Assembly: GCF_001005085.2 (NCBI RefSeq)
Contig: NZ_LBMU02000039.1
Span: forward strand, 1 to 64,000
Length of the DNA stretch: 64,000 nt
Source: Streptomyces humi
Lineage (GTDB): Bacteria; Actinomycetota; Actinomycetes; Streptomycetales; Streptomycetaceae
Direction of reading: 5' to 3'
Below, one piece after another: positions 33,429 to 41,045 of the stretch. The translations under genes and the position numbers were made by a program. Numbering within the stretch: the first letter of the stretch is position 1; the number at the start of each line of letters is the position of its first letter. The notes under the pieces are model-generated. The model saw nothing but the letters and a program-made list of their open reading frames with translations, was not told the origin of the DNA and ran no database searches.

Positions 33429-34136
33429 TCAGTTCTCCAGCGCGTCCAGTGCTCCGAGCCGGCCCATCAGCCCGAGCCGGTCGTACTGCCACCAGCCCTC
33501 GGCGATCTTCCCGCTGTCGTCGAAGCGGTGCACGGTGGTGCCGGTCATGCTGACCTGGCGTCCCGCGTTCGGCAGTCCCAGGAACTCGCCCTTCTGCACC
33601 CCCGTCCAGATCCACCGGCTGCACACCCGGTCCTCCTGGGTGATCTGGTCCTCGACCAGGAACGTGAAGTCGAAGGCGTTCCGCCACATCCCGAGCTCGC
33701 GCCGCAGCGCGTCCATGCCGATGGTGTCCTGGTCGTCGGCCGGATCATGGCCGTGGTAGCCCTCGGCCACCAGACCGTCCAGCGGGGCCAGCGGGCCGGA
33801 CGCGGCGACCGTCTCGAAGAACCGCCGCGCGGTGTCGGCGTACATCCGCTCGTCGCGCACCACGTCCAGATCGGTGAACTTCGGCATCTGGTCGCAGAGC
33901 GCCAGCATCTCGTGGAAGACCTCGTCGGTCTCCGGGAGCCGTGAGTTCCGCATCGCCTCCTCGTACGACGGGAACTCCACGATCTCGACGACGTGCGACG
34001 CGTCGGAGCGGTCCATGCCGACCACCGCGTGCGTCGCCGTCCGTTTCCCCTTGGTCTGCTCGACCCATCGGTCCAACAGCCGGTCCAGCTCCTCGAACCG
34101 GCTGGTCCTGCACTCGATGACCTGCATGAACGTCAT
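33429..34136 (-). CDS. Two-domain protein: ABM-like N-terminus and SnoaL-like ester cyclase C-terminus
   Basis: Protein of 235 residues; ATG 34136 has GGAGG 7 bases upstream. Residues 1-95 read like a small ferredoxin-like dimer domain (MTFMQVIECRTSRFEELDRL, VEIVEFPSYEEAMRNS). Residues 105-225 are SnoaL-like: TARRFFETVAASGPLAPLDG, GYHGHDP, DFTFLVEDQITQEDRVCSRW, TVHRFDDSGKIAEGWWQYD. SnoaL domains bind small cyclic ligands and a few are polyketide cyclases; no biosynthetic cluster is nearby, so a catabolic or stress role is equally possible. Confidence 0.8.
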   Translation of the reverse strand: MTFMQVIECRTSRFEELDRLLDRWVEQTKGKRTATHAVVGMDRSDASHVVEIVEFPSYEEAMRNSRLPETDEVFHEMLALCDQMPKFTDLDVVRDERMYADTARRFFETVAASGPLAPLDGLVAEGYHGHDPADDQDTIGMDALRRELGMWRNAFDFTFLVEDQITQEDRVCSRWIWTGVQKGEFLGLPNAGRQVSMTGTTVHRFDDSGKIAEGWWQYDRLGLMGRLGALDALEN

Positions 34137-34205
34137 ACCGCAGCCTCCGGCCCCCCTGGGTCCGGTACCGTCACGCCCATTTTCCCACCGGCCCGGCCGG
34201 CGCTC

Positions 34206-34979
34206 CTACTGCGGCCCGTACTTGCGTCCGGTCCGCGAGCTGATGCCGCCCACCAGATTGCGCGGGGCCATCTTCGCCAGGCCCGTCAGCACCTTGTAGC
34301 GGGGATCCGGGACCGACAGCGACTTGCCGCGGGCCAGGTCGGCGAGGGCCGCCGCGACCAGTTTGTCGGCGTCCAGCCACATCCAGCCGGGGATGTTGTC
34401 GGTGCCCATCCCGGCCCGCTCGTGGAACTCGGTCCGCACGAACCCGGGCGCCAGCGCCATCAGACGCACCCCGCTGCCCGCCAGATCGCGCGCCGCGCCC
34501 TGGGTGAACTGCACGACCCACGCCTTCGAGGCGCCGTACGTACCGCGCGGCACGAACGCCGCCACCGACGCCACGTTCACGACACCGCCGCGCCCGCGCT
34601 CCCGCATCGCCTCGGCCGCCGCCGACGTCAGCCGCAGCACCGCCTCGCAGTGCACCTTGAGCATGCGCAGCTCGTCGGCCATGGAGACGTCCAGATAGCG
34701 GCCCTTGTTGCCGAAGCCCGCGTTGTTGATCAGCAGGTCGACGGGGTTCCTGCGGTCACCGAGACGGGCGGCGACCGACTCGATGCCGGCGTCCTCGGCG
34801 AGGTCGGCGGTGAGCACCTCCGCCTCGATGCCGTGCCGGTCGTGCAGCTCGGTCGCCTGTTCGCGCAGCCGTTTGGTGTCCCGCGCCACCAGGACGAGGT
34901 TGTGCCCGTCCGCCGCCAGCCGCCGCGCGAACGCGGCACCGATCCCCGCGGTCGATCCCGTAATCAGAGCCGTTGTCAT
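34206..34979 (-). CDS. Short-chain dehydrogenase/reductase
   Basis: Protein of 257 residues from ATG 34979. The NAD(P) loop is ALITGSTAGIGAAFARRLA (TGxxxGIG), followed by DLLINNAGFGNKG, the catalytic Ser in VNVASVAAFVPRG, and Y-x-x-x-K in YGASKAWVVQFT. The C-terminal part (PRYKVLTGLAKMAPRNLVG) matches SDR proteins of the type often annotated DltE-like. The substrate is unknown. TACCCT stands 6 bases before the ATG, so a leaderless message is likely. Confidence 0.88.
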   Translation of the reverse strand: MTTALITGSTAGIGAAFARRLAADGHNLVLVARDTKRLREQATELHDRHGIEAEVLTADLAEDAGIESVAARLGDRRNPVDLLINNAGFGNKGRYLDVSMADELRMLKVHCEAVLRLTSAAAEAMRERGRGGVVNVASVAAFVPRGTYGASKAWVVQFTQGAARDLAGSGVRLMALAPGFVRTEFHERAGMGTDNIPGWMWLDADKLVAAALADLARGKSLSVPDPRYKVLTGLAKMAPRNLVGGISSRTGRKYGPQ

Positions 34980-34985
34980 GGCCCA

Positions 34986-34991
34986 AGGGTA
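34986..34991 (-). promoter_or_regulatory. -10 box of a predicted leaderless SDR gene
   Basis: TACCCT on the minus strand, 6 bases before the ATG at 34979. Confidence 0.4.
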
Positions 34992-35076
34992 GTTACCCGG
35001 ACTGCCCGGGTCCGCTGTGCGCACCAGCTCTCCCGAAGGATGGAGCGCCGGTGAAGGCGGCCGCCGTGACGGCCGC

Positions 35077-35745
35077 TCAGCCGCCCTGCGCCGCCACGTA
35101 CTTGCGCGCCTGCGCCAGCGCCTCCGGGTGCAGGGCCGGGCCCGCCGCGAGCAGCCGCGGCAGCAGCTCCCGCTCGGTGGTGGTGGCACGGAACTCCATC
35201 GCGGCCGTCACCCCGTGCTCCGGCAGATGCACGATCTCGATCGGGTCGCCGGTCCGTATCTCGCCCGGTTCGATCACCCGGAGGTAGGCACCGGTCGCAC
35301 CCTTCCGCGTGAACCTCTTCACCCATCCCCGTTCGCCCAGATGGCCCTGGAAAGTGCGGCACGGGATGCGCCCGGAGGTGACCTCCAGTACGACCTCGGA
35401 ACCGATCCGCCAGCGCTCGCCGATCAGCGCGCCGGACACGTTCAGCCCGTTTGTCGTGAGGTTCTCGCCGAAGGAGCCGTTGCGCAGGGTGCGGCCGAGT
35501 TCCTTCTCCCAGTCGTCGAGGTCCTCGCGCGCGAACGCGTACACCGCCTGGTCGTCACCGCCGTGATGGCGCAGCTCGCACACCGCGTCCCCGGCCAGAC
35601 CGCTGCCCGCGACGCCCTTCGGCCCGGGGGCCGCCACCCGCACCGGCCCGTCCACCGGCTGCTTGTCGATGCCGGTCACGCCGTCCACCTGGTCCGTGTG
35701 GGGGGACGGGGTCGGGCGGCCGAGGTTCACGGAGAGAAGCTGCAT
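35077..35745 (-). CDS. MOSC domain protein (YiiM type)
   Basis: Protein of 222 residues from ATG 35745. It starts MQLLSVNLGRPTPSPH and carries the MOSC core GDDQAVYAFAREDLDDWE, FGENLTTNGLNVSGALIGERW, and the conserved cysteine in SGRIPCRTFQGHLGERGW. MOSC proteins handle molybdenum-cofactor sulfur or reduce N-hydroxylated compounds (YiiM-type). It is divergent from a LysR regulator 81 bases away, which probably controls it. TACGGT lies 7 bases before the ATG (leaderless). Confidence 0.9.
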   Translation of the reverse strand: MQLLSVNLGRPTPSPHTDQVDGVTGIDKQPVDGPVRVAAPGPKGVAGSGLAGDAVCELRHHGGDDQAVYAFAREDLDDWEKELGRTLRNGSFGENLTTNGLNVSGALIGERWRIGSEVVLEVTSGRIPCRTFQGHLGERGWVKRFTRKGATGAYLRVIEPGEIRTGDPIEIVHLPEHGVTAAMEFRATTTERELLPRLLAAGPALHPEALAQARKYVAAQGG

Positions 35746-35752
35746 GCTCCGA

Positions 35753-35758
35753 ACCGTA
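35753..35758 (-). promoter_or_regulatory. -10 box of a predicted leaderless MOSC gene
   Basis: TACGGT on the minus strand followed by 7 bases (TCGGAGC) and ATG. Confidence 0.5.
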
Positions 35759-35814
35759 ATGGACCACGCCCCAAAGCGCCGACGCATTAACGGACGCCGT
35801 ACCCAAGTCCGCCT

Positions 35815-35820
35815 TATGAT
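35815..35820 (+). promoter_or_regulatory. -10 box of a predicted leaderless lysR-type gene
   Basis: TATGAT with 6 bases (CTGAGG) before the GTG at 35827. The divergent MOSC promoter is only about 57 bases away, leaving one shared operator region. Confidence 0.5.
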
Positions 35821-35826
35821 CTGAGG

Positions 35827-36735
35827 GTGATCGAAGCACGTCATCTCCGCGTCCTGCGCGCCGTCGCCGCCACCGGTTCGTTCTCGGCGGCGGGGCGGGA
35901 ACTGGGCTGCACCCAGCCTGCCGTCAGCCAGCAGATGAAGGCCCTGGAGGCCTCCGTGGGCACCCCGCTGCTGGTGCGCAACGGCCGCGAGATGCGCCTG
36001 ACCCAGGCCGGTGAGGCGCTGGTGCGGCACGCCTCCGGGATCCTCGCCGGACTCACCGCCGCCGAGGAGGAGGTCGCCGCGATCGCCGGGCTGCGGGCCG
36101 GCCGGGTCCGGCTGGTCTCCTTCCCGAGCGGCAGCTCCACGCTGGTCCCCACCGCCCTCGCCGCCCTGCGCGCCGCCCATCCGGGCACCCGCGTCTCCCT
36201 GGAGGAGGCCGAGCCCCCGGACTCCGTGGACCTGCTGCGCGCGGGCGACTGCGACATCGCGCTCGCCTTCCGCTACGAGGGCGCGGCGGACGCAGGCGGC
36301 GCCGAGGAGTGGGCGGACCTGGTGGTGCGGCCGCTGCTCGCGGACCGCCTCGTCGGCCTGGTGCCCGAACGGCACCGGCTGGCCCACGCCGAGTCCGTCG
36401 CCCTCGGGGAGCTGGCCGACGAGCCCTGGATCGCGGGCTGCCCGCGCTGCCGGGGGCAGCTCGTCCAGGCGTGCGAGAGCGCGGGCTTCACACCCCGCAT
36501 CGACTTCGCCACCGACGACTACCCGGCCGTGGTCGGCCTGGTGGGCGCGGGCCTGGGCGTGGCCGCGCTGCCTCAGCTGGCGATCGAGTCGGTACGTCCG
36601 AGGGGCGTGCGCACGGTGGCCCTGGAGCCGGCGGTGCGGCGGGAGATCGTCGCCCTCACCCTGCCCGACCTGGAGCAGGTGCCGGCGGTTGCGGCGACGC
36701 TGGAACAACTGAGCCGGGCAGCCCGACGCCCCTGA
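35827..36735 (+). CDS. LysR-family transcriptional regulator
   Basis: Protein of 302 residues. The N-terminal winged helix is IEARHLRVLRAVAATGSFSAAGRELGCTQPAVSQQ, immediately recognisable. The effector domain (about 90-290) has VRLVSFPSGSSTLVPTAL and DLLRAGDCDIALAF, and an unusual C-x-x-C in IAGCPRCRGQLVQACES that could make a redox or metal switch. It is divergent from and probably regulates the MOSC gene. Effector unknown. Confidence 0.9.
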   Translation: MIEARHLRVLRAVAATGSFSAAGRELGCTQPAVSQQMKALEASVGTPLLVRNGREMRLTQAGEALVRHASGILAGLTAAEEEVAAIAGLRAGRVRLVSFPSGSSTLVPTALAALRAAHPGTRVSLEEAEPPDSVDLLRAGDCDIALAFRYEGAADAGGAEEWADLVVRPLLADRLVGLVPERHRLAHAESVALGELADEPWIAGCPRCRGQLVQACESAGFTPRIDFATDDYPAVVGLVGAGLGVAALPQLAIESVRPRGVRTVALEPAVRREIVALTLPDLEQVPAVAATLEQLSRAARRP

Positions 36736-36739
36736 CGCC

Positions 36740-36961
36740 CGGCGGCCGTGTGCGGTCGGCGGTCCCGACGGCCGGTGGCCGTGTGGGAACGGCGGTTCTG
36801 GCGGGTGCAGGCCGTGTGGCGGGTGCAGGCCGTGTGCTGGCGGCGGTTCTGGCGGGTGGCCGCGGTGGGCGGTGGTTCCGCGGGCGGCACGCGGTCTGCC
36901 GGGCACGCGCGCGTGCCCGGTGGTCGGAGAAGGATCGCCAAAAGACTGAAGAAACGTTCTT
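36740..36961. repeat. Repetitive gap between lysR-type gene and whiD
   Basis: An 18-bp unit GCGGGTGCAGGCCGTGTG is present twice in tandem (36801-36818, 36819-36836), flanked by two copies of GGCGGTTCTGGCGGGTG-like sequence. G-rich throughout, no ORF. It is a convergent junction. Confidence 0.75.
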
Positions 36962-37291
36962 TCATGTGTCGGAGGCGGAGTCGCCGCTGGTCGTCGACGC
37001 CGACACCAGCCTGTTGCGCGCCCGCCCCATGAGCTCTTCGCGCTCGTCCTCGGTCAGGCCGCCCCACACGCCGTACGGTTCACGGACCGCCAGCGCGTGC
37101 GCCGCGCACTCCGCGCGGACCGGGCACCTCATGCAGACCTCCTTGGCCGAGTTCTCACGGGCACTCCGAGCCGCCCCGCGCTCGCCCTCGGGATGGAAGA
37201 AGAGCGAGCTGTCGACCCCACGGCAGGCGGCCAGGAGCTGCCAGTCCCACAGGTCCGCGTTCGGTCCGGGAAGGCGGGAGAAATCTGCCAT
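36962..37291 (-). CDS. whiD: WhiB-like iron-sulfur regulator WhiD
   Basis: Protein of 109 residues from the ATG at 37291; AAGGGG lies upstream. Four [4Fe-4S] cysteines are at 23 (LLAACRG), 53, 56 (EVCMRCPV) and 62 (AECAAH). The GVWGG turn is at 74-78, followed by the basic stretch RARNRLV. Sequence and place (near groEL1, next to bldM and the sigma gene) identify WhiD, the homologue of mycobacterial WhiB3, which binds region 4 of the principal sigma factor. In S. coelicolor it is needed for late spore maturation. It diverges from bldM. Confidence 0.93.
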   Translation of the reverse strand: MADFSRLPGPNADLWDWQLLAACRGVDSSLFFHPEGERGAARSARENSAKEVCMRCPVRAECAAHALAVREPYGVWGGLTEDEREELMGRARNRLVSASTTSGDSASDT

Positions 37292-37672
37292 TACGTGACC
37301 CCTTGTAGCCGTTCTGGGCGGATACGGTGCCAACGACCGTACATCTCCGGTCTAGAGAGATGAAAATATGACTCATTGGCAATCTAGCCCCAGACACTGT
37401 GAAACAGGAAGAAAAAGGTCTAAATGGGGCATTGGTTGTGATGAAAAGTTGAGGGTCTGACGTCCATGTCTGCACCGTGTCCGCGCCCTCACGTAGAGTG
37501 CCGAAGACGGCATGCAGCCCCGTAACTCTTTCGAGTGACCGTCGTTGAGAGTGCGGTGGCGGTTGAAGCAACAAGCGCTCGGGCAGGCGTCCGAGACGTT
37601 CGACCGCACAGGTGACGATTCCGTACCAGCCTGGAGGCTCAAGGTGACGCGCATCAGCTGCGGAGGGCGGTC
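37292..37672. other. whiD-bldM divergent regulatory region
   Basis: A 381-base gap, A/T-richer than the surroundings between about 37335 and 37470. It contains the bldM promoter at 37521-37548 and must hold the whiD promoter(s), which I could not place confidently. No ORF of note. Confidence 0.7.
37521..37548 (+). promoter_or_regulatory. SigBldN-type promoter of bldM
   Basis: CGTAAC at 37521-37526, 16-bp spacer, CGTTGA at 37543-37548, the boxes I know for bldMp1 of S. coelicolor, which depends on SigBldN. The predicted leader is about 118 nt. Confidence 0.8.
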
Positions 37673-38284
37673 ATGACATCCGTCCTCGTCTGCGACGACT
37701 CCCCGCTTGCCCGAGAGGCGCTGCGCCGCGCGGTCGCGACCGTGCCCGGCGTCGAGCGCGTGACGACGGCGGCCAACGGCGAGGAAGTCCTCCGCCGCTG
37801 GGGCGCCGACCGCTCCGACCTGATTCTGATGGACGTGCGCATGCCCGGACTGGGGGGCGTCGAGACCGTACGCCGGCTGCTGTCAGCCGACCCCGGCGCG
37901 CGCATCATCATGCTCACGGTCGCCGAGGACCTGGACGGCGTGGCCCTGGCCGTCGCCGCCGGCGCCCGCGGCTACCTGCACAAGGACGCCTCGCGCGCCG
38001 AACTGCGCGCGACCGTCACACAGGCGCTCGCCGACCCCACCTGGCGACTGGCGCCCCGGCGCCTGCGCTCGGCCGAGATGGGCGCCGCGCCCACCCTCAC
38101 CGCGCGCGAGATCCAGGTCCTGGAGGGCATGAGCCACGGCCGCTCCAACGCCGAGATCGGCCGCGAGCTGTTCCTCTCCGAGGACACCGTCAAGACGCAC
38201 GCCCGGCGCCTTTTCAAGAAGCTCGGCGCCTCCGACCGCGCCCACGCGGTGGCCCTCGGGTTCCGCTGGGGACTGGTCCGATGA
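37673..38284 (+). CDS. bldM: Response regulator BldM
   Basis: Protein of 203 residues: an atypical receiver domain (TSVLVCDDSPLAREALRRAV, ILMDVRMPGLGG with Asp54-like site, KDASRAE) and a LuxR/FixJ helix-turn-helix (LTAREIQVLEGMSHGRSNAE, FLSEDTVKTHARRLF). Sequence matches BldM, needed for aerial hyphae formation; it acts as a homodimer on early genes and with WhiI on later ones. No sensor kinase is adjacent, consistent with an orphan regulator. Transcription from a SigBldN promoter is visible at 37521-37548; a hairpin ends it. Confidence 0.96.
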   Translation: MTSVLVCDDSPLAREALRRAVATVPGVERVTTAANGEEVLRRWGADRSDLILMDVRMPGLGGVETVRRLLSADPGARIIMLTVAEDLDGVALAVAAGARGYLHKDASRAELRATVTQALADPTWRLAPRRLRSAEMGAAPTLTAREIQVLEGMSHGRSNAEIGRELFLSEDTVKTHARRLFKKLGASDRAHAVALGFRWGLVR

Positions 38285-38332
38285 CACGGCGGTGAGCTGC
38301 GCCGCAGCCGGACCGCGCACCGGCCGGACGCC

Positions 38333-38356
38333 CCCGCCTACCGCACGGTGGGCGGG
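38333..38356 (+). terminator. Hairpin after bldM
   Basis: CCCGCCTACCG (38333-38343) pairs with CGGTGGGCGGG (38346-38356) with one G-U pair; no U-run follows. Confidence 0.6.
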
Positions 38357-38471
38357 GTCCGCAAGACGGATCGGCGCAGTGCCGCTGCTCGTTTCGGCGC
38401 GGATGCCGCATCCTTGAGGTGTGGAGTCTCTCGGGGACGAGTCGTTCGAGCGGAAGGGGAGGGCGCAGGAG

Positions 38472-39149
38472 ATGAGTTCCGGCGCACCTGCTCATAACGC
38501 TTCGGTGCACAACGACGGACGCGGTGCCACCCAGCCGACGGCAGCAGGGCACCATGGACCGATGCGCGAGGACGAGGCAGTCACTGCCATGGGGACGATC
38601 GGTGCCCTCGTCCACCGCGCCGTAGACGGGGACGAGCAGGCCACGCACGACCTGCTCGCCCATGTCCACCCCCTCGCGCTGCGCTACTGCCGCACCCGGC
38701 TGTCCCGGCTGCCGGGGGACGCCCGGCACTTCGTCGAGGACCTCGCCCAGGAGGTCTGCGTGGCGGTCCTGCTGGCCCTGCCCCGCTATCGCGACACCGG
38801 CCGCCCCTTCGAGGCCTTCGTCTTCGCCATCGCCTCCCACAAGGTCGCCGACCTCCAGCGGGCCGCGATGCGCCACCCCGGCTCCACGGCCGTCCCCTCC
38901 GACGAGATGCCCGAGCGGCCCGACGACTCCCTCGGCCCCGAGGAGCGCGCGCTGCTCAGCAGTGACGCCGAATGGGCCAAGAAACTCCTCGCCAACCTCC
39001 CCGAGAACCAGCGCGAGCTGTTGCTGCTGCGCATCGCCGTGGGCCTCACGGCGGAGGAGACGGGTCAGATGTTGGGAATGTCACCGGGCGCGGTCCGGGT
39101 CGCCCAGCACCGGGCGCTGAGCCGGCTGCGGGCGCTCGCCGAACAGTGA
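38472..39149 (+). CDS. shbA: ECF sigma factor, ShbA/SigD type
   Basis: Protein of 225 residues from ATG 38472, which has GGGGAGGG about 9 bases upstream; GTG 38421 is an in-frame alternative. Sigma region 2: ALRYCRTRLSRLPGDARHFVEDLAQEVCVAVL and FEAFVFAIASHKVADLQRA. Region 4: LPENQRELLLLRIAVGLTAEETGQML, SPGAVRVAQHRALSRLRAL. Its place between the whiD/bldM genes and guaB is that of mycobacterial sigD, and of the Streptomyces factor ShbA, which directs transcription of the principal sigma gene hrdB. Identity as ShbA rests on position and family. Confidence 0.85.
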   Translation: MSSGAPAHNASVHNDGRGATQPTAAGHHGPMREDEAVTAMGTIGALVHRAVDGDEQATHDLLAHVHPLALRYCRTRLSRLPGDARHFVEDLAQEVCVAVLLALPRYRDTGRPFEAFVFAIASHKVADLQRAAMRHPGSTAVPSDEMPERPDDSLGPEERALLSSDAEWAKKLLANLPENQRELLLLRIAVGLTAEETGQMLGMSPGAVRVAQHRALSRLRALAEQ

Positions 39150-39425
39150 CCGGCAGCGGCCGGAACACCGACCGGCGGCGGCAGGAACGGTGGGCAGCGG
39201 CGGCAGGAACGGTGGGCGGCAGCGGCCCGAACGGTGGGCGGCAGCGGCCGAAGCAGTCGGCAGCGGCGGCCGAACGGGGTCACAGCCACCCACGATGAAC
39301 AGCCCCCCGCCCGTTTCCGTACGAACATACGAAGCCCGGAGCCGGGTCGTACCGTGGAATTTGGGGCCTCTGGTTCCCGTTAGCATGGACATCCGCACCG
39401 TTCAAGGCCATTTGGGGAAGGTGTC
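39150..39425. repeat. Degenerate 22-25 bp repeats and guaB promoter region
   Basis: From 39150 to about 39275 the sequence repeats variants of GGCAGGAACGGTGGGC with GGCAGC linkers (perfect copies at 39180-39195 and 39202-39217, a diverged one near 39226). The remaining part holds a likely -10 box TAGCAT (39381-39386) and the guaB ribosome site GGGGAAGG. Confidence 0.75.
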
Positions 39426-40928
39426 ATGACTGCAAACGTCGACGGAGTGCCCGACAAATTCGCGACACTCGGGCTGACCTACGACGACGTGCTGCTGCTG
39501 CCGGGTGCATCCGAGGTGCTCCCCAACGCGGTCGACACCTCGTCCCGTATCTCACGCAACGTCCGGGTCAACATCCCGCTGCTCTCCGCGGCGATGGACA
39601 AGGTGACCGAGTCCCGCATGGCGATCGCGATGGCCCGGCTCGGCGGCGTCGGCGTGCTGCACCGCAACCTCTCCGTCGAGGACCAGGTCAACCAGGTCGA
39701 CCTGGTCAAGCGGTCCGAGTCCGGCATGGTCACCGACCCCATCACGGTGCACCCGGAGGCGACCCTCGCCGAGGCGGACGCGCTGTGCGCGAAGTTCCGC
39801 ATCAGCGGTGTGCCCGTCACCGACCCGGCCGGCAAGCTGCTCGGCATCGTCACCAACCGCGACATGGCCTTCGAGTCCGACCGCAGCCGCCAGGTGCGCG
39901 AGGTCATGACCCCGATGCCGCTGATCACCGGCAAGGTCGGCACCTCCGGCGTCGAGGCCATGGAGCTGCTGCGCAGGCACAAGATCGAGAAGCTGCCGCT
40001 GGTCGACGACGAGGGCATCCTCAAGGGCCTGATCACCGTCAAGGACTTCGTCAAGGCCGAGAAGTACCCGAACGCCGCCAAGGACGCCGAGGGCCGCCTC
40101 CTCGTCGGTGCCGCCGTGGGCGCCAGCCCCGAGGCCCTGGAGCGGGCCCAGGCGCTCGCCGCGGCCGGGGTGGACTTCCTGGTCGTCGACACCTCGCACG
40201 GCCACAACAGCAACGCCCTCAGCTGGATGGCGAAGATCAAGTCGAGCGTGGACGTCGACGTGATCGGCGGCAACGTCGCCACCCGGGACGGCGCGCAGGC
40301 CCTCATCGACGCCGGTGTCGACGGCATCAAGGTCGGCGTGGGCCCCGGCTCCATCTGTACGACCAGGGTCGTCGCCGGCATCGGTGTCCCGCAGGTCACG
40401 GCCATCTACGAGGCCTCCCTCGCCGCCCGCCCGGCCGGCATCCCGCTGATCGGCGACGGCGGCCTCCAGTACTCCGGTGACATCGGCAAGGCCCTCGCGG
40501 CCGGTGCCGACACCGTGATGCTCGGCAGCCTGCTGGCCGGTTGCGAGGAGTCGCCCGGCGAACTGCTCTTCATCAACGGCAAGCAGTTCAAGTCGTACCG
40601 CGGCATGGGTTCGCTGGGTGCCATGCAGTCGCGTGGCCAGGGCCGGTCGTACTCGAAGGACCGCTATTTCCAGGCCGAGGTCTCCTCCGACGACAAGCTC
40701 GTCCCCGAGGGCATCGAGGGCCAGGTGCCCTACCGCGGCCCGCTGGCCAACGTGCTGCACCAGCTCGTCGGCGGTCTGCGCCAGACCATGGGCTACGTGG
40801 GCGCGGCCACCGTCGAGGAGATGGAGACCAAGGGCCGCTTCGTCCGCATCACCTCCGCGGGCCTCAAGGAGAGCCACCCGCACGACATCCAGATGACGGT
40901 CGAGGCACCGAACTACAGCCGTAAGTGA
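39426..40928 (+). CDS. guaB: IMP dehydrogenase
   Basis: Protein of 500 residues that oxidises IMP to XMP, the committed step to GMP. The barrel starts LTYDDVLLLPGASEVLP; two CBS domains (about 95-220; MVTDPITVHPEATLAEA, VMTPMPLITG) interrupt it. Catalytic Cys311 is in GPGSICTTRVVAGIG; the flap is KSYRGMGSLGAMQSRGQGRSY, and YVGAATVEEME is near the end. ATG 39426 follows GGGGAAGG. guaB3 lies 117 bases downstream beyond a terminator-like hairpin. Confidence 0.97.
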   Translation: MTANVDGVPDKFATLGLTYDDVLLLPGASEVLPNAVDTSSRISRNVRVNIPLLSAAMDKVTESRMAIAMARLGGVGVLHRNLSVEDQVNQVDLVKRSESGMVTDPITVHPEATLAEADALCAKFRISGVPVTDPAGKLLGIVTNRDMAFESDRSRQVREVMTPMPLITGKVGTSGVEAMELLRRHKIEKLPLVDDEGILKGLITVKDFVKAEKYPNAAKDAEGRLLVGAAVGASPEALERAQALAAAGVDFLVVDTSHGHNSNALSWMAKIKSSVDVDVIGGNVATRDGAQALIDAGVDGIKVGVGPGSICTTRVVAGIGVPQVTAIYEASLAARPAGIPLIGDGGLQYSGDIGKALAAGADTVMLGSLLAGCEESPGELLFINGKQFKSYRGMGSLGAMQSRGQGRSYSKDRYFQAEVSSDDKLVPEGIEGQVPYRGPLANVLHQLVGGLRQTMGYVGAATVEEMETKGRFVRITSAGLKESHPHDIQMTVEAPNYSRK

Positions 40929-40956
40929 CGCGCACGCGCGCGTGACGCTCGCTTCC

Positions 40957-40990
40957 AGGGCGGTCCCGGACACACCGGGGCCGCCCTTGT
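40957..40990 (+). terminator. Hairpin after guaB
   Basis: AGGGCGGTCCCGG (40957-40969) pairs with CCGGGGCCGCCCT (40975-40987) with one G-U pair, loop ACACA, then TGT. Confidence 0.75.
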
Positions 40991-41045
40991 CGTGCCCGTC
41001 GGCGATACTGGAAGACGCTGAAACGCAGAGGGAAAGGCCACAGAC

